A DNA stretch of 64,000 nucleotides from an uncultured Hungatella sp. (GCA_910585435.1 CAJUEJ010000018.1:1-64000); one strand, 5' to 3'; counted from the first letter of the stretch, positions 23,348 through 33,112 are shown. Notes: generated by a model not told the origin, from the letters alone. Numbers and translations are program-made.

Positions 23348-25387
23348 CTATTCCCTCACCTCCGACCGGACAGACAGACGTTTCCCGCAAAGCTCCAGCA
23401 CATACCAACACCCCGCCATGACAAACCGAAACTCCACGGTTCCGTCAGAGCGGAATTCCTCCTCAATCTCCGTCACATCCGGAGCCGTCCCACCCGCCGG
23501 CGCCGGACAGATAACCGACAGAAAACCATATCTTCCCCCTTCAAGATGCTCAGCCTCAAAACGTACTATCATTGTATCATGCCATACATTATTCCGGGTA
23601 GATATTTTTGCCGGAACAAGGGCAGGCTTCAAACGCCTGTCCCCGTAAACCGTCACATTTGCCCCCAAAGTAACCGATGCGGCAAAGGACTTTTCAGAGT
23701 TGGCTATGACCTGAGCCGAATCCATGTGAAAATTGATCTGCACACTTGTATCCTCCGGCACATCCGTCAGTACATCCATGACAGCCAAAAACTTCCCATC
23801 CACAATGGCCACCGCCCGTCTGTGAACCGCCGGCTCATAATTATAATGCTCCCCCACAGCATAGATCAGCCTGGAGCCCTGCTCTGCATGTAAGATATCT
23901 CCCTGCTTCTGTCTGCCATACTCCCAGCTTCCTATATATTCCCACGGGTCTTCATGGTTTAAGGTAAGGCAGTTATGCCAGTGTATGGATTTCAAATTCC
24001 GGCGGATCTCATCATTTTTGTAATGATAGATGGCAGGATCCCCCAGCAGCACCCTCCCATAGGCGCCGAATTCAAATCCGGCAGGATCCATATGGGCATG
24101 AAGATTCTGTACCGGTGTCCGGCAGGCAAACATCACATAGAGGGCATTCCCAGACCAGTCCGTCCTCATAAAAACCTGCTTTAATCCCTTCTGCCAGCTG
24201 ACCTTGGGAAGCGCAGGCGGAATGACACTTTTCCCGATTCCCTTCAGCTGCCCTTCCAGATCTCCCAGATCCTCCACCTCCCAGATCTGCTTCACCATCT
24301 GAGCCTTCAAATCTTCCATCCTGTAATAACACAGCGCATTTTTTATATACATACTGTCCTGAAATGCCAGATAATAGCTGAATGCTCCCATAGCCAGGGT
24401 TCCAGTGTAGGTGTTGGAATCCCCCCATGCACAGTTGCCTCCCCAGGGCCTGGTGGCATGAACCGAGTACAACATCATCTTTTTCATCTGTTCCCTGTAA
24501 TGTTCCGACATGGCAAAGCCGTATTTTTCCGACAGGCAGATGGGCAGCGCAAACCAGTAGATGCAGCCGTTATGATAGGATGCACACCCCTCAATCTGTC
24601 CGCCTCCCTCTGTCACCTGGGCATCCATGCTCCGCTCCATCTGGCAGACAGCATGGTCTCTCCAGATTCCGGCATCCTTAAATTCCGGAAACATGCAGGC
24701 CAAATAAAGCAGGCCGTCATTCTCCATAAGATAATGGTTGTGATCCGCCTTAGGCCACATAACCGGAGCTATCAGATACAAAATGCGCCCGTGCTGATAC
24801 ACGGTTTTTAAATAGGTTTCTAAAAACTTCTCATCCAGGAACCCATCCTCTATCAGGTGGTGAATCACATAGGGCCAGGTCTGATGCATGCGGATCCCCA
24901 CCTCCAGGGAACGCCAGATTCCCTGGTTGCAGGCATAGCCGCCAAAGCGTTCCACCGCCAGCCTGCCCTCCTCATCATACAGGGGCTGGCAGGGACAATC
25001 CTCCACCCAGTCGTAAAATTCCTCCAGTATCTTCTGTGCAAACCGCCTGTCGCCAGTGAAGGAATAAGCCTCCGCCATGGTCCTCCAGTGATCCATACGG
25101 TTCAGCTGATAACTGTACTCCTCATCCCCATATATATTTTCATGCCATTTCACAGGATTTCCGATAAAATGAAGAGACGGAGAGCCTGGAAGAATAGTAA
25201 GGCCCTTAAGACAGTTTTCCGCCTTTTTTACACACGCCTCATACACCTCCGGCAGCATCCTGCGGATGATTCTCCCTCTCTCCCTGTAAGACACTCCCTG
25301 CCGGAACTGCATTTCCCGCACCTTCAGATTTTCAAGCACGTCCTTTACGGTAATCCCCTCTTTTAATATCTGTGTCATCTCTGACAT
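23348..25387 (-). CDS. Heparinase II/III family polysaccharide lyase-like protein
   Basis: A 679-residue protein with an N-terminal (alpha/alpha)-toroid and a C-terminal beta-sandwich. Motifs typical of heparinase II/III-type lyases are NHYLMENDGLLYLA (217-230), EGGGQIEGCASYHNG (260-274) and the Hepar_II_III motif LHAHMDPAGFEFGAYGRVLLGDPAIY (~429-454), with His430, His432 and Asp434 as likely metal or catalytic residues. The family cleaves uronic-acid glycans by beta-elimination; the exact substrate (heparan, chondroitin, alginate, other) is unresolved. No signal peptide, so it likely acts on imported oligosaccharides. ATG25387 follows AGGAGGAGGGAGG. Confidence 0.9.
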   Translation of the reverse strand: MSEMTQILKEGITVKDVLENLKVREMQFRQGVSYRERGRIIRRMLPEVYEACVKKAENCLKGLTILPGSPSLHFIGNPVKWHENIYGDEEYSYQLNRMDHWRTMAEAYSFTGDRRFAQKILEEFYDWVEDCPCQPLYDEEGRLAVERFGGYACNQGIWRSLEVGIRMHQTWPYVIHHLIEDGFLDEKFLETYLKTVYQHGRILYLIAPVMWPKADHNHYLMENDGLLYLACMFPEFKDAGIWRDHAVCQMERSMDAQVTEGGGQIEGCASYHNGCIYWFALPICLSEKYGFAMSEHYREQMKKMMLYSVHATRPWGGNCAWGDSNTYTGTLAMGAFSYYLAFQDSMYIKNALCYYRMEDLKAQMVKQIWEVEDLGDLEGQLKGIGKSVIPPALPKVSWQKGLKQVFMRTDWSGNALYVMFACRTPVQNLHAHMDPAGFEFGAYGRVLLGDPAIYHYKNDEIRRNLKSIHWHNCLTLNHEDPWEYIGSWEYGRQKQGDILHAEQGSRLIYAVGEHYNYEPAVHRRAVAIVDGKFLAVMDVLTDVPEDTSVQINFHMDSAQVIANSEKSFAASVTLGANVTVYGDRRLKPALVPAKISTRNNVWHDTMIVRFEAEHLEGGRYGFLSVICPAPAGGTAPDVTEIEEEFRSDGTVEFRFVMAGCWYVLELCGKRLSVRSEVRE

Positions 25388-25499
25388 TGTCCTCCCTCCT
25401 CCTTGCCTCAGAATCCGATGCTATAAATATAGCAGAGCGTTCCATAAAACAGGGATTCGAAACGCTCTGCCATGTTCTCCGTTGATTTTCAGACACACC

Positions 25500-27203
25500 T
25501 TAGTTCAGTGAGTTTAAAGCCTCTCTCCATCTGTCATAGGAAGCCTGGTACACCTCCAGCACCTGGTCGATTCCCATCTTCTCGCACTGGGCCACATAGG
25601 CGTCCCATCCCTTGTCAATATCCGTAACCCCGGTGATAAACTCCGCCTTCATCTTTTCCACATACAGGTTGATATCCCCGTACTTATTGTCAATTACATA
25701 CTGCTCATCATCCGTAAACTTAAGGATAGCCGAAGGATCCTGAGGGAAAATGTTCTCCGTAATCTGATAAGGAATCACATTTTCAACATAGGCAATCTGC
25801 CTTGCCTGTGCATTGCCCGGCGTGGATGTGGTGGCCAGGCCGATTGCCTCTGCCCTTCCCAGATCCTGCCATCTCAGCGCCTGAATCTGATAGGCGGAGA
25901 AAGAGCTGAAGCCTTCCGGCACAATCTGCTCATAGGTATTGTCGTCATTTAACTTCCAGTCCACGCCCTCCAGGCCGTGGGTAAACGCCTGCCCGTACAG
26001 TCCCGTTCCCTCTGCCACCTCTTCTGTGGCAAATGCAATGTCAAACATCTTGCAGATCTCTTCCACATACTGGCTGTCCTTGTTGATGTACATGCCGGCT
26101 ACAGGCCTGTAGTCCACAAAGCCTGCCAGTGTTCTGGTACTGTCATATTCACTGGTAAGAGGCGCCACGCAGCTTAAATTATCCCACTCTCCGTTTAAAT
26201 CTGTCTCGCTGAGCATCTGTGCAGAGGGCTGGGGAAGAAATGCCACCTTGCCGGACTGTGCAAACTGATTCTTGGCCGTATTGTCAAGCGTCAGCCACTC
26301 CCGGTGCATCAGCTCCTCATCATACAGCTTGTGCAGGAATTCATAATAGTGCTTTGTCTGCTCCGTTATGGGAGCAAATACCACCTTCTGGCTTTGGTCC
26401 GTATCAAACACAGGATTGTTTAAGGTTCCAAAGGCCGCAAACAGCATGGGAATATAGCCAAACTTATTGTCCGTATCCAGAATCATGCCAGGCTCCCCGT
26501 TCTTCTCCTTCAGGATAACCAGCTGGTTGTACAGCTCATCCACCGTGGTGGGAAGCTCTGTGATTCCTGCCGCCCTCAGCACATCCAGCCTTACATGAGG
26601 CCTGGCCGTGGTTCCGGTAGCGCTCCCTCCCGTTACCTGGAACAGGTTGTACACCTCACCGTTAAGCTGGGTGGAGGCTGCCAGTGTCAGAGGATAATCC
26701 TTATAGGTTTTGGCCAGGTTAGGCATCACATCCAGGTAATCGAGATAATTTACAAATCTTCCTCCCAGCACCCCGTAGTCATTGACCTCGCTGCTGGACA
26801 GCTCATACGTATGGAAGAAATCGGGCCAGTCATTTCCGGCCAGGTAGGTGGACAGGGCCTCCTTGTCAATATTAATCCATTCAATATTGATGCCTGTAAC
26901 TTCCTCCACCAGATCCCACACAATCCTGCTTTCACTGACGCTTAAATCTCCGTCCACCACAAGCCCGGTCACGGTAATCGGTTCCTCTACAATCGGGTAG
27001 ACAGGCACATACGGCTCTGCCCCATCCGCTGCCTCTGAGGACGCCTCCCCGTTTTGCCCGGTCTGCGCCGTGGCATTGCCAGGCTGTTCTGCCAAAGTCC
27101 CGGTCTGCCCGCCTTTTTCCTGATTTCCTCCTTTTCCACACCCACACAGTGACACTACCATGGAAACTGCCAGAACTGCTGAAGCTGCTCTCTTTTTCAT
27201 CAT
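25500..27203 (-). CDS. Solute-binding lipoprotein, LplA type
   Basis: A 567-residue extracytoplasmic binding protein. The signal peptide MMKKRAASAVLAVSMVVSLCGCG holds the lipobox LCGC, and a low-complexity linker rich in Gly, Gln and Ala (to ~70) leads to the ligand domain (ITVTGLVVDGDLSVSESRIVWDLVEEVTGINIEW). Its size, larger than the ~430-residue MsmE type, and its LplB/LplC partners mark the LipO/LplA group used for complex or acidic oligosaccharides. It lies 47 nt downstream of lplC. Probable ligand: the lyase or sulfatase substrate of this locus. Confidence 0.9.
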   Translation of the reverse strand: MMKKRAASAVLAVSMVVSLCGCGKGGNQEKGGQTGTLAEQPGNATAQTGQNGEASSEAADGAEPYVPVYPIVEEPITVTGLVVDGDLSVSESRIVWDLVEEVTGINIEWINIDKEALSTYLAGNDWPDFFHTYELSSSEVNDYGVLGGRFVNYLDYLDVMPNLAKTYKDYPLTLAASTQLNGEVYNLFQVTGGSATGTTARPHVRLDVLRAAGITELPTTVDELYNQLVILKEKNGEPGMILDTDNKFGYIPMLFAAFGTLNNPVFDTDQSQKVVFAPITEQTKHYYEFLHKLYDEELMHREWLTLDNTAKNQFAQSGKVAFLPQPSAQMLSETDLNGEWDNLSCVAPLTSEYDSTRTLAGFVDYRPVAGMYINKDSQYVEEICKMFDIAFATEEVAEGTGLYGQAFTHGLEGVDWKLNDDNTYEQIVPEGFSSFSAYQIQALRWQDLGRAEAIGLATTSTPGNAQARQIAYVENVIPYQITENIFPQDPSAILKFTDDEQYVIDNKYGDINLYVEKMKAEFITGVTDIDKGWDAYVAQCEKMGIDQVLEVYQASYDRWREALNSLN

Positions 27204-27250
27204 TTTTCCTTTCCGTCATTTATTTGACTGTTTTTATATTTTTAATTAGG

Positions 27251-28138
27251 TTAACCTTTCACTGAACCGATCATCACACCCTTATCAAAATATTTCTGAA
27301 GGAAGGGGTATACCACCAGAAGGGGCACCGAGGAAACTACCATGGCAGAATACCGCAGCAGAGCCTCCCGGTCTGCCATCATGGCCGCATATTCTCCCCC
27401 TTCCTCTGCCGTGACGTATGCCGCCTGGGCAATCAGAAGAATTCTCCGAAGCACCACCTGCAGGGACTGTTTCGCATCATCTTTAATATAAATCAGGCAG
27501 TCCATATAAGAGTTCCACTGCCCCACCGCCACATACAGCACCATAACACCCAGCAGTGCTTTTGACAGAGGCAGGATGATTTTAACAAATGTGGTTATGG
27601 GAGTACATCCGTCAATCTCCGCCGCTTCCTCCAGCTCCTTTGGCATGGAGGCAAAGAAGGACCGGCAGATAATACAGTTGTACGTGCTGAAAGCCCCCAT
27701 CACAACAATCGCGGTCCGGGTATTGTAAAGCCCGTATTTCTGTATCTGTAAAAACGTAGGGATCAGGCCGCCTGAAAAGTACATGACAAACATGAACATG
27801 GCCATAAATATGTTCCGTCCAGGCAGAGTACTCTTGGTCAGGGCATAGCCTGCAGGAAGAGTTATGGCCAGGGCAAGCAAGGTCTTGCATACCGTATAAA
27901 AGATGGTGTTGGCATAGCCTAACACAATGCTGTTGTCCTCAAACACGGCCCTGTACCCTTCCAGGTTGATTCCCTTGGGCAGGAGAAGCACCTTCCCGCT
28001 TGCCACCAGCTGGGGAGAGCTTAGGGAATTGGACATCACCAGTATCAGGGGATATCCCACAATCACCAGCAGTATAACACCGGCACCATAGATTCCCATA
28101 TCAAATTTCGTAAATTTTTTTCTTTTTTTCGCTGTCAT
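27251..28138 (-). CDS. ABC transporter permease, LplC/YtcP type
   Basis: A 295-residue permease with six predicted helices. It begins KFTKFDMGIYGAGVILLVIVGYPLILVMSNSLSS, has the EAA loop LEEAAEIDGCTPITTFVKIILPLSKALL, and ends YFDKGVMIGSVKG, a C-terminus typical of LplC proteins. It pairs with the LplB-type gene 22 nt upstream. As with the first importer, no ATPase is encoded nearby and an MsmX-type shared ATPase is likely. Confidence 0.93.
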   Translation of the reverse strand: MTAKKRKKFTKFDMGIYGAGVILLVIVGYPLILVMSNSLSSPQLVASGKVLLLPKGINLEGYRAVFEDNSIVLGYANTIFYTVCKTLLALAITLPAGYALTKSTLPGRNIFMAMFMFVMYFSGGLIPTFLQIQKYGLYNTRTAIVVMGAFSTYNCIICRSFFASMPKELEEAAEIDGCTPITTFVKIILPLSKALLGVMVLYVAVGQWNSYMDCLIYIKDDAKQSLQVVLRRILLIAQAAYVTAEEGGEYAAMMADREALLRYSAMVVSSVPLLVVYPFLQKYFDKGVMIGSVKG

Positions 28139-28160
28139 TTCACACCCACCTTTCCCTGTA

Positions 28161-29099
28161 TCAGAAGAGACTTGTCTTGCTTACCTTCTTGGAAATCCAG
28201 TTTGCAAACAGCACCAGAATGACGTTTACCACATTGTTGAACAATCCCACCGCCGCGGAAAAGCTGTAGTTGCTGTTTAAGATACCCCGCTTATACACAT
28301 AGGTGGAGATAACCTCCGCGGTTTCCACGTTCATGCTGTTCTGCATCAGATACACCTTCTCATAGCCTACGGATATAACCTGCCCCATGCGCAGAATCAG
28401 CATGATGATGATGGTAGGCAGAATCGTGGGAATATTGATATGTAAAATCTTCTGCAGCCTGGTAGCCCCGTCAATGTCCGCCGCCTCATGGAGAACCGGA
28501 TCCACGCCGGACAAGGCCGCCAGATAGATGATGGCCCCCCATCCCATGCCCTGCCACACACCGGACCATACATACAGATGCCGGAAATATTTGGGGTCAG
28601 CCATAAAATAGATTCTCTCCCTGCCAAGCATCTCCAGGATCGTGTTCACCACCCCCTGGGAAGGGGACAGCATGGAATTGAGGATGCTTACCAGCACCAC
28701 CAGGGAAATAAAATGGGGCGCGTACAGCACGGTCTGGGTCACTTTCTTAAATCTTCCCTTCATCTCATTGATTATCAGGGCAATGATAATCGGTATGGGA
28801 AAGCCCACAATCAGGGCGTACAGGGAAAGAACCAGGGTATTCTTAAGCAGCGTCACAAAATAGTAGCTCTGGAAAAAATCGGTAAAGTTCCGAAATCCTA
28901 TCCAGGGACTGCCTGACACGCCCAGAGACACCTTGTAGTTCTTAAATGCAATCTGCAGGCCATACATGGGTGCGTAACAGAACAGCGCCACATATAATAC
29001 TGCCGGCAGCAGCATCAGATAATACTCCCTGTGCTTCCAGATCCTTGTGGCAGTTTGTTTCCTTGCCCCCTGAGGGGCGCTTAAATGATTGCCTTTCAT
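28161..29099 (-). CDS. ABC transporter permease, LplB/YtrP type
   Basis: A 312-residue permease: HREYYLMLLPAVLYVALFCYAPMYGLQIAFKNYK is the standard LplB start, HEAADIDGATRLQKILHINIPTILPT the EAA loop, and YVYKRGILNSNYSFSAAVGLFNNVVNVILV the last helices. I chose ATG29099 (GGAG at 7 nt) over an in-frame TTG at 29102. It is the first gene of the minus-strand sulfated-glycan operon, directly downstream of its presumed regulator. Confidence 0.93.
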   Translation of the reverse strand: MKGNHLSAPQGARKQTATRIWKHREYYLMLLPAVLYVALFCYAPMYGLQIAFKNYKVSLGVSGSPWIGFRNFTDFFQSYYFVTLLKNTLVLSLYALIVGFPIPIIIALIINEMKGRFKKVTQTVLYAPHFISLVVLVSILNSMLSPSQGVVNTILEMLGRERIYFMADPKYFRHLYVWSGVWQGMGWGAIIYLAALSGVDPVLHEAADIDGATRLQKILHINIPTILPTIIIMLILRMGQVISVGYEKVYLMQNSMNVETAEVISTYVYKRGILNSNYSFSAAVGLFNNVVNVILVLFANWISKKVSKTSLF

Positions 29100-29264
29100 C
29101 AATCCGCTCCTTTCAGATTTTTTATTCGTCTGCGTCTCTCATTCCCGTTTCCTGCCACAAAGCTACCATCATTTTTCCCTGTTTTCAAGAATACTTTTTT
29201 GCATTTTCCGTCAAAACAGCCAGTTTGCAAAATATTGAACGTCCTTTTATGTGCATATTGCCGC

Positions 29265-29301
29265 AAAAAATCCCGGATTTCCATTTGGGAAAACCCGGGA
29301 T
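29265..29301 (-). terminator. Terminator of the membrane AraC regulator
   Basis: On the minus strand ATCCCGGGTTT and AAATCCGGGAT (29301-29291 and 29280-29270; one mismatch) form a hairpin followed by TTTTTT, 23 nt after the regulator's stop. It separates the regulator from the lplB operon. Confidence 0.85.
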
Positions 29302-29323
29302 AAAACCCATATACCTTTTTTAT

Positions 29324-31150
29324 TTATTTCTTCCTGAAAGCGGAGGGCGATACCCCCTCATACAGCTTAAACGTCCTGGAAAAATAATTCTCGCTGGCAA
29401 AGCCTGCCATGGCTGCCACCTCCTTCACGGAATAGGACGTAGTCAGAAGCAGCTCCTTGGCGCATTCCAGACGCTTTGCCGTCAGATACTCCGCAAATCC
29501 CACGCCTACCTGATTCTTAAACAGGCGGCTGAGGGTATAGTTGGATATCCGGAACCGATCCGCCACCTGTACCTGGCTTAAATCAGACTCCCGGTAGTGA
29601 AGCTCCAGATAGGCCAGAACCTCCTCCTTCATCTTCTTTTGCTGCTCCTCCCTGGGCGTAGGGATATCCCCGTCGCTTTTCTGTTTCTTATCATTTTTCT
29701 TCTTCATCTGGCTTAAACAGGAGCGGAAGCTTAGCTGAATATTTTCCAGCTTATCCACAGTTCTGCCTGTATACAGCGTATACCCCGGCGCATAATTCTC
29801 CTGAAGCCACCGGGCCAGCTCCTCCTGCAGGCCGGAAATATCCTCTTCATGTAAAAACGCGATTACCACGCTGTAATTCTCCTCCTGCCAGTCGGTTATG
29901 AAGATGCGGGCGTTGTGGTGTTCCTTCACATGAGCACTAAGCTTCTCCGCCTCACTGTTTGTGAAGAAGTATCCGCCTGTGAGAAACACACAATAATACC
30001 GTGCCGATTCCTCTATCCCCAGCCGTTTGATCCGCTCCTCTGCTATGGGGACTCCGTATATCAGATGGTTGACCAGCAGATCCAGAATCAGCATCTCCTG
30101 CTCCCCGATCTTGGAGTCCTTGCCGTTTAAGGTATTGCGGATCCGTTCAAATTCGCCGCCGTCGGAGTCGTCAATCTCACGGATCAGCTCATGGACTGGT
30201 TTGTAGGACACGTACAGAGCCACCGCACAGATAAGCAGCAGGAAAATCACCGTGCAAAGCAAAAGGATCCGAATGGTGACGGCCCAGTCAATGAGATCGC
30301 TCTGCATGGAATTCTGTGAAATGTAAGCTGTGACAGACAGCTGCCGGTAATTGCTCTTTATATTATACAGCACCTTCTGCTTTATGCCGGATATCCGTTT
30401 CCAGGCATCAGATGCCAGCACCTCCCCGGCGCTTTTTTCAGGTATCTCCCCCCATGCCAGCAGAACGTCGTCGCTGTCCTTGTCCAGCAGATAATAGGCG
30501 ATTCCCTCCCCTCCAACGATTGCCAGGGAATCACTGATATTTTTCGGGGACAGGACATAAAAAATCATGGCCCTGTCATTGCTTTTGCCGATTCTGGTAC
30601 AGACGCCTGCCAGAAGGTATCGGTTATAGATCTCCTCCTCCCCTGTGGTATGAAACAAGGTGTTCCGTATGGAATACCTCTCCTCCGAGAAAAGCTCCCC
30701 GCATTCCGCCTCTGTCCGGTTCTTCCCTGTATACTTATATAGGAAATGATCCAGCGTATAAGCATACTGGGGAGTAATTATCTTGTCCGTATCATAGAAA
30801 TAAATCCCCCACTCCACCACATCGCTCCGGGTATATTTTTTGCTCAGTTCATTGACCGTTACGTACAGCTGATATGGATCCTCTGTCAGATTCTCTGCCC
30901 CCTCAAACAGTGTGCTGTCGTATCTGCGGCTTTCCGCGCTGATCTCCGCCGCAAACCTTTCCAGATCCTGAATTTTTTTGTCCAGCAGAGACGTATAGGT
31001 CAGCAGCGCATTTTCATAGAAATCCTCATTGCCCTGCTCAATCTGGTCAAATGCGTATCTCCAGAAAATCATGAAAAACAAAAGGGCAGGAAAAAACAGC
31101 CCCAGCAGCATAACCTTGGACAGACGATACAGATATTTACGATTCTTCAT
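29324..31150 (-). CDS. Membrane-bound AraC family regulator with extracytoplasmic sensor
   Basis: A 608-residue regulator. One membrane helix near residues 13-30 and another near ~285-310 flank an extracytoplasmic region of ~250 residues, consistent with a Cache-like ligand sensor. A cytoplasmic linker region follows, and the last ~100 residues carry two AraC HTH motifs (LSQVQVADRFRISNYTLSRLFKNQVG and YSVKEVAAMAGFASENYFSRTFKLYEGVSPSAFRK). This architecture senses external sugars and activates the adjacent LplABC-type importer. I prefer ATG31150; a TTG three codons earlier is possible. Confidence 0.9.
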   Translation of the reverse strand: MKNRKYLYRLSKVMLLGLFFPALLFFMIFWRYAFDQIEQGNEDFYENALLTYTSLLDKKIQDLERFAAEISAESRRYDSTLFEGAENLTEDPYQLYVTVNELSKKYTRSDVVEWGIYFYDTDKIITPQYAYTLDHFLYKYTGKNRTEAECGELFSEERYSIRNTLFHTTGEEEIYNRYLLAGVCTRIGKSNDRAMIFYVLSPKNISDSLAIVGGEGIAYYLLDKDSDDVLLAWGEIPEKSAGEVLASDAWKRISGIKQKVLYNIKSNYRQLSVTAYISQNSMQSDLIDWAVTIRILLLCTVIFLLLICAVALYVSYKPVHELIREIDDSDGGEFERIRNTLNGKDSKIGEQEMLILDLLVNHLIYGVPIAEERIKRLGIEESARYYCVFLTGGYFFTNSEAEKLSAHVKEHHNARIFITDWQEENYSVVIAFLHEEDISGLQEELARWLQENYAPGYTLYTGRTVDKLENIQLSFRSCLSQMKKKNDKKQKSDGDIPTPREEQQKKMKEEVLAYLELHYRESDLSQVQVADRFRISNYTLSRLFKNQVGVGFAEYLTAKRLECAKELLLTTSYSVKEVAAMAGFASENYFSRTFKLYEGVSPSAFRKK

Positions 31151-31207
31151 ACACCCCAACCACTCTCTTTAAGACTAAGACAACCACACCTTCTTCTACT
31201 GGTAATT

Positions 31208-31237
31208 ACTATAACATCTGCGGCTGAAGGCTTTCAA
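31208..31237 (-). promoter_or_regulatory. Sigma-A promoter of the membrane AraC gene
   Basis: Minus strand: TTGAAA (31237-31232), an 18-bp spacer, TATAGT (31213-31208), about 57 nt before ATG31150. Confidence 0.6.
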
Positions 31238-31316
31238 GTGTAATTTTTTGCATGGCAGATAATTGGGGCTTTCTGCAAAAAATCGAAGGGGAGGAAATTC
31301 CTATGATACAAAAGAA

Positions 31317-31340
31317 CGGCAGAGCTTTCACACTCTGCCG
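31317..31340 (-). terminator. Terminator of the cyclophilin gene
   Basis: CGGCAGAG and CTCTGCCG form an 8-bp perfect stem with an 8-nt loop just after the stop at 31358. On the minus strand it is followed by TTCTTTT. Confidence 0.8.
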
Positions 31341-31357
31341 CTTTACAAAAACCAGTA

Positions 31358-31876
31358 TTAACACTTCTCCGGTTCCGGATATTCCTGTTCAAACGTCTCC
31401 ACAGTCATGGACTTTATCTTCTGCTCCTTCATGGGGCGGTCGCTGTAGTCCGTTCTCACATCTGCAATCTTATTCACCACATCCATGCCCTCGGTTACTT
31501 TTCCGAAGGCAGCGTACGCTCCGTCCAGATGAGGGGCATCCTTGTGCATGATGAAAAACTGGGAGCCTGCGGAATCAGGAGACATGGCCCTTGCCATGGA
31601 AAGCACGCCTTCTGTATGCTTTAAGTCATTGTCAAAGCCGTTCTGGGAAAATTCTCCCTTAATCGCATACCCCGGGCCCCCCATGCCGGTTCCGTCGGGA
31701 CATCCGCCCTGAATCATAAACCCGTTAATCACACGGTGGAAAATCAGTCCGTCATAAAACCCACTTTTTACAAGGCTGATAAAATTATTCACCGTATTAG
31801 GCGCCTTCTCAGGATACAGCTCCGCCAGAATCTTATCCCCATTCATCATTTCGATGGTAACCACTGGATTCTTCAT
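31358..31876 (-). CDS. Cyclophilin-type peptidylprolyl isomerase
   Basis: A 172-residue single-domain cyclophilin. Signature residues are visible: FHRVINGFMIQGGCPDGTGMGGPGY (catalytic Arg in FHRV), AGSQFFIMHKDAPHLDGAYAAFGKVTEGMDVV. No signal or lipobox is present, so it is cytoplasmic. It speeds proline cis-trans isomerisation during folding. ATG31876 with GGAG at 8 nt is preferred to a GTG one codon earlier. It stands alone between two other minus-strand genes. Confidence 0.96.
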   Translation of the reverse strand: MKNPVVTIEMMNGDKILAELYPEKAPNTVNNFISLVKSGFYDGLIFHRVINGFMIQGGCPDGTGMGGPGYAIKGEFSQNGFDNDLKHTEGVLSMARAMSPDSAGSQFFIMHKDAPHLDGAYAAFGKVTEGMDVVNKIADVRTDYSDRPMKEQKIKSMTVETFEQEYPEPEKC

Positions 31877-31991
31877 CACAAAAACTCCTTTGCTTTTTCA
31901 TATTCTTAGGAATATTCTATCAAAAGGATGTAATGTTGTCTACTGTTTTTCTACCCTCAGTGGACAAGGAAAGACACACAGCCTCAATCCA

Positions 31992-32780
31992 TTATGGCAG
32001 CATTTCAAAATCCACGCATATGTTGGCCGTCACCTTCATCTGTCCCGGCATAACCCCCATGTCGGCGGCTCCTGCCGCTGGTGCCGCCTCCGCGTCCATC
32101 ATCTTCATGCTGCGCTGTTCGATTCCGGAGGAAACATATCTTCCATACTGCCCGTCATTGTATTCTTCCACCCGAAGAACCTTCCCCACCTGTCTTCCGT
32201 CCGCCTCGGCGATGGCCTCCGCCTTTCCTCTGGCCAGATCCACCGCTTTTTTCAGCGCTTCCCTATAAGCCTCATCATAGGTGCTGGAAAAATATGTGAC
32301 GTTTAAAATCTCATTGGCCCCGCTTTCCACTGTTTTGGAAAGCAGTCCTCCTACGTCGCCTACAGGCACATCGGTCACCGTCACCTGGGTTCTCATCTCA
32401 TAGCCGATAAGCTCCCGGGTATTGCCGCTCCAGTCATACCTGGGATCCAGGGAAAACCCTGTGGTTTTTATGGACTCATCCGCATATCCCTGTTCCTTCA
32501 AAAATGCCAGAACCTGATTCAGCGCCTCCGTGTTCTTCTGCTGGCAGGCAGAGGCATCATCATCCTCTGTGGTAATGCCGTAGACAATCTCCGCCATATC
32601 CGGAGTCACCTCCACACTGTCGCTGCTGTTTATGGTTACCTTTCCTTCGTCTCCCGCGTCCACATTCTCCACCCGGATCACATTGGGGACATTGGTGCTT
32701 ACCTGAGGGGTACATGCCGTAAGAAGCGCTGCCATCCCCACACATCCTGCCGCCAAACCATACATTTTTTTCATAAACAT
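31992..32780 (-). CDS. SIMPL domain (DUF541) lipoprotein
   Basis: A 262-residue protein. Residues 1-23 are a lipoprotein signal (MFMKKMYGLAAGC, hydrophobic run, lipobox LTAC). The mature part holds the SIMPL domain (VTINSSDSVEVTPDMAEIVYGITTEDDDASACQQKNTEALNQVLAFLKEQGY ... TTGFSLDPRYDW ... YEMRTQVTVTV), ending in the usual VTANICVDFEML strand. The domain is found in envelope-stress proteins such as YggE and BP26, which can form ring oligomers; the molecular activity is unclear. ATG32780 follows GGAGAGGAGA. Confidence 0.9.
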   Translation of the reverse strand: MFMKKMYGLAAGCVGMAALLTACTPQVSTNVPNVIRVENVDAGDEGKVTINSSDSVEVTPDMAEIVYGITTEDDDASACQQKNTEALNQVLAFLKEQGYADESIKTTGFSLDPRYDWSGNTRELIGYEMRTQVTVTDVPVGDVGGLLSKTVESGANEILNVTYFSSTYDEAYREALKKAVDLARGKAEAIAEADGRQVGKVLRVEEYNDGQYGRYVSSGIEQRSMKMMDAEAAPAAGAADMGVMPGQMKVTANICVDFEMLP

Positions 32781-32828
32781 TCTCCTCTCCTGCTTCTTTC
32801 TTTAAAAATCCTGCTGCCGGTTTACCCA

Positions 32829-32879
32829 ATGTGCCCGCCAAACTTTTTTGTGCGGTGGTGCGTTTGCTGCCGGGCACAT
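32829..32879. repeat. Inverted repeat between the SIMPL and hemerythrin genes
   Basis: ATGTGCCCG (32829-32837) and CGGGCACAT (32871-32879) form a 9-bp perfect stem with an inner CAAAC/GTTTG pairing. It lies in the 332-bp divergent gap 32781-33112, which otherwise holds only promoter-like sequence. No T tract follows on either strand, so an operator or RNA structure is as likely as a terminator. Confidence 0.5.
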
Positions 32880-33013
32880 GCAGGTTTATGAAGTAAGTAT
32901 ACCAGAGAACTCTTAGTTTGCCTTATCTTTTCTCTTAATGTTTCGTAACGAATTTCTTCCATTTTACGGAAGTTTTTCTGACAGTTTCAGGAAATTTTCA
33001 AGGCCTTACAAAG

Positions 33014-33042
33014 TAGACAAACAGAAGTCTGACTGCTATAAT
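33014..33042 (+). promoter_or_regulatory. Sigma-A promoter of the hemerythrin gene
   Basis: TAGACA (33014-33019), a 17-bp spacer and an exact TATAAT (33037-33042), about 70 nt before the GTG start. Confidence 0.65.
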
Positions 33043-33112
33043 AAAGAACGAAAAAAGAAACAGGAACATAATTTATAAATAAAATTTAATCTGAGGGGGC
33101 AAATGATCTGTT

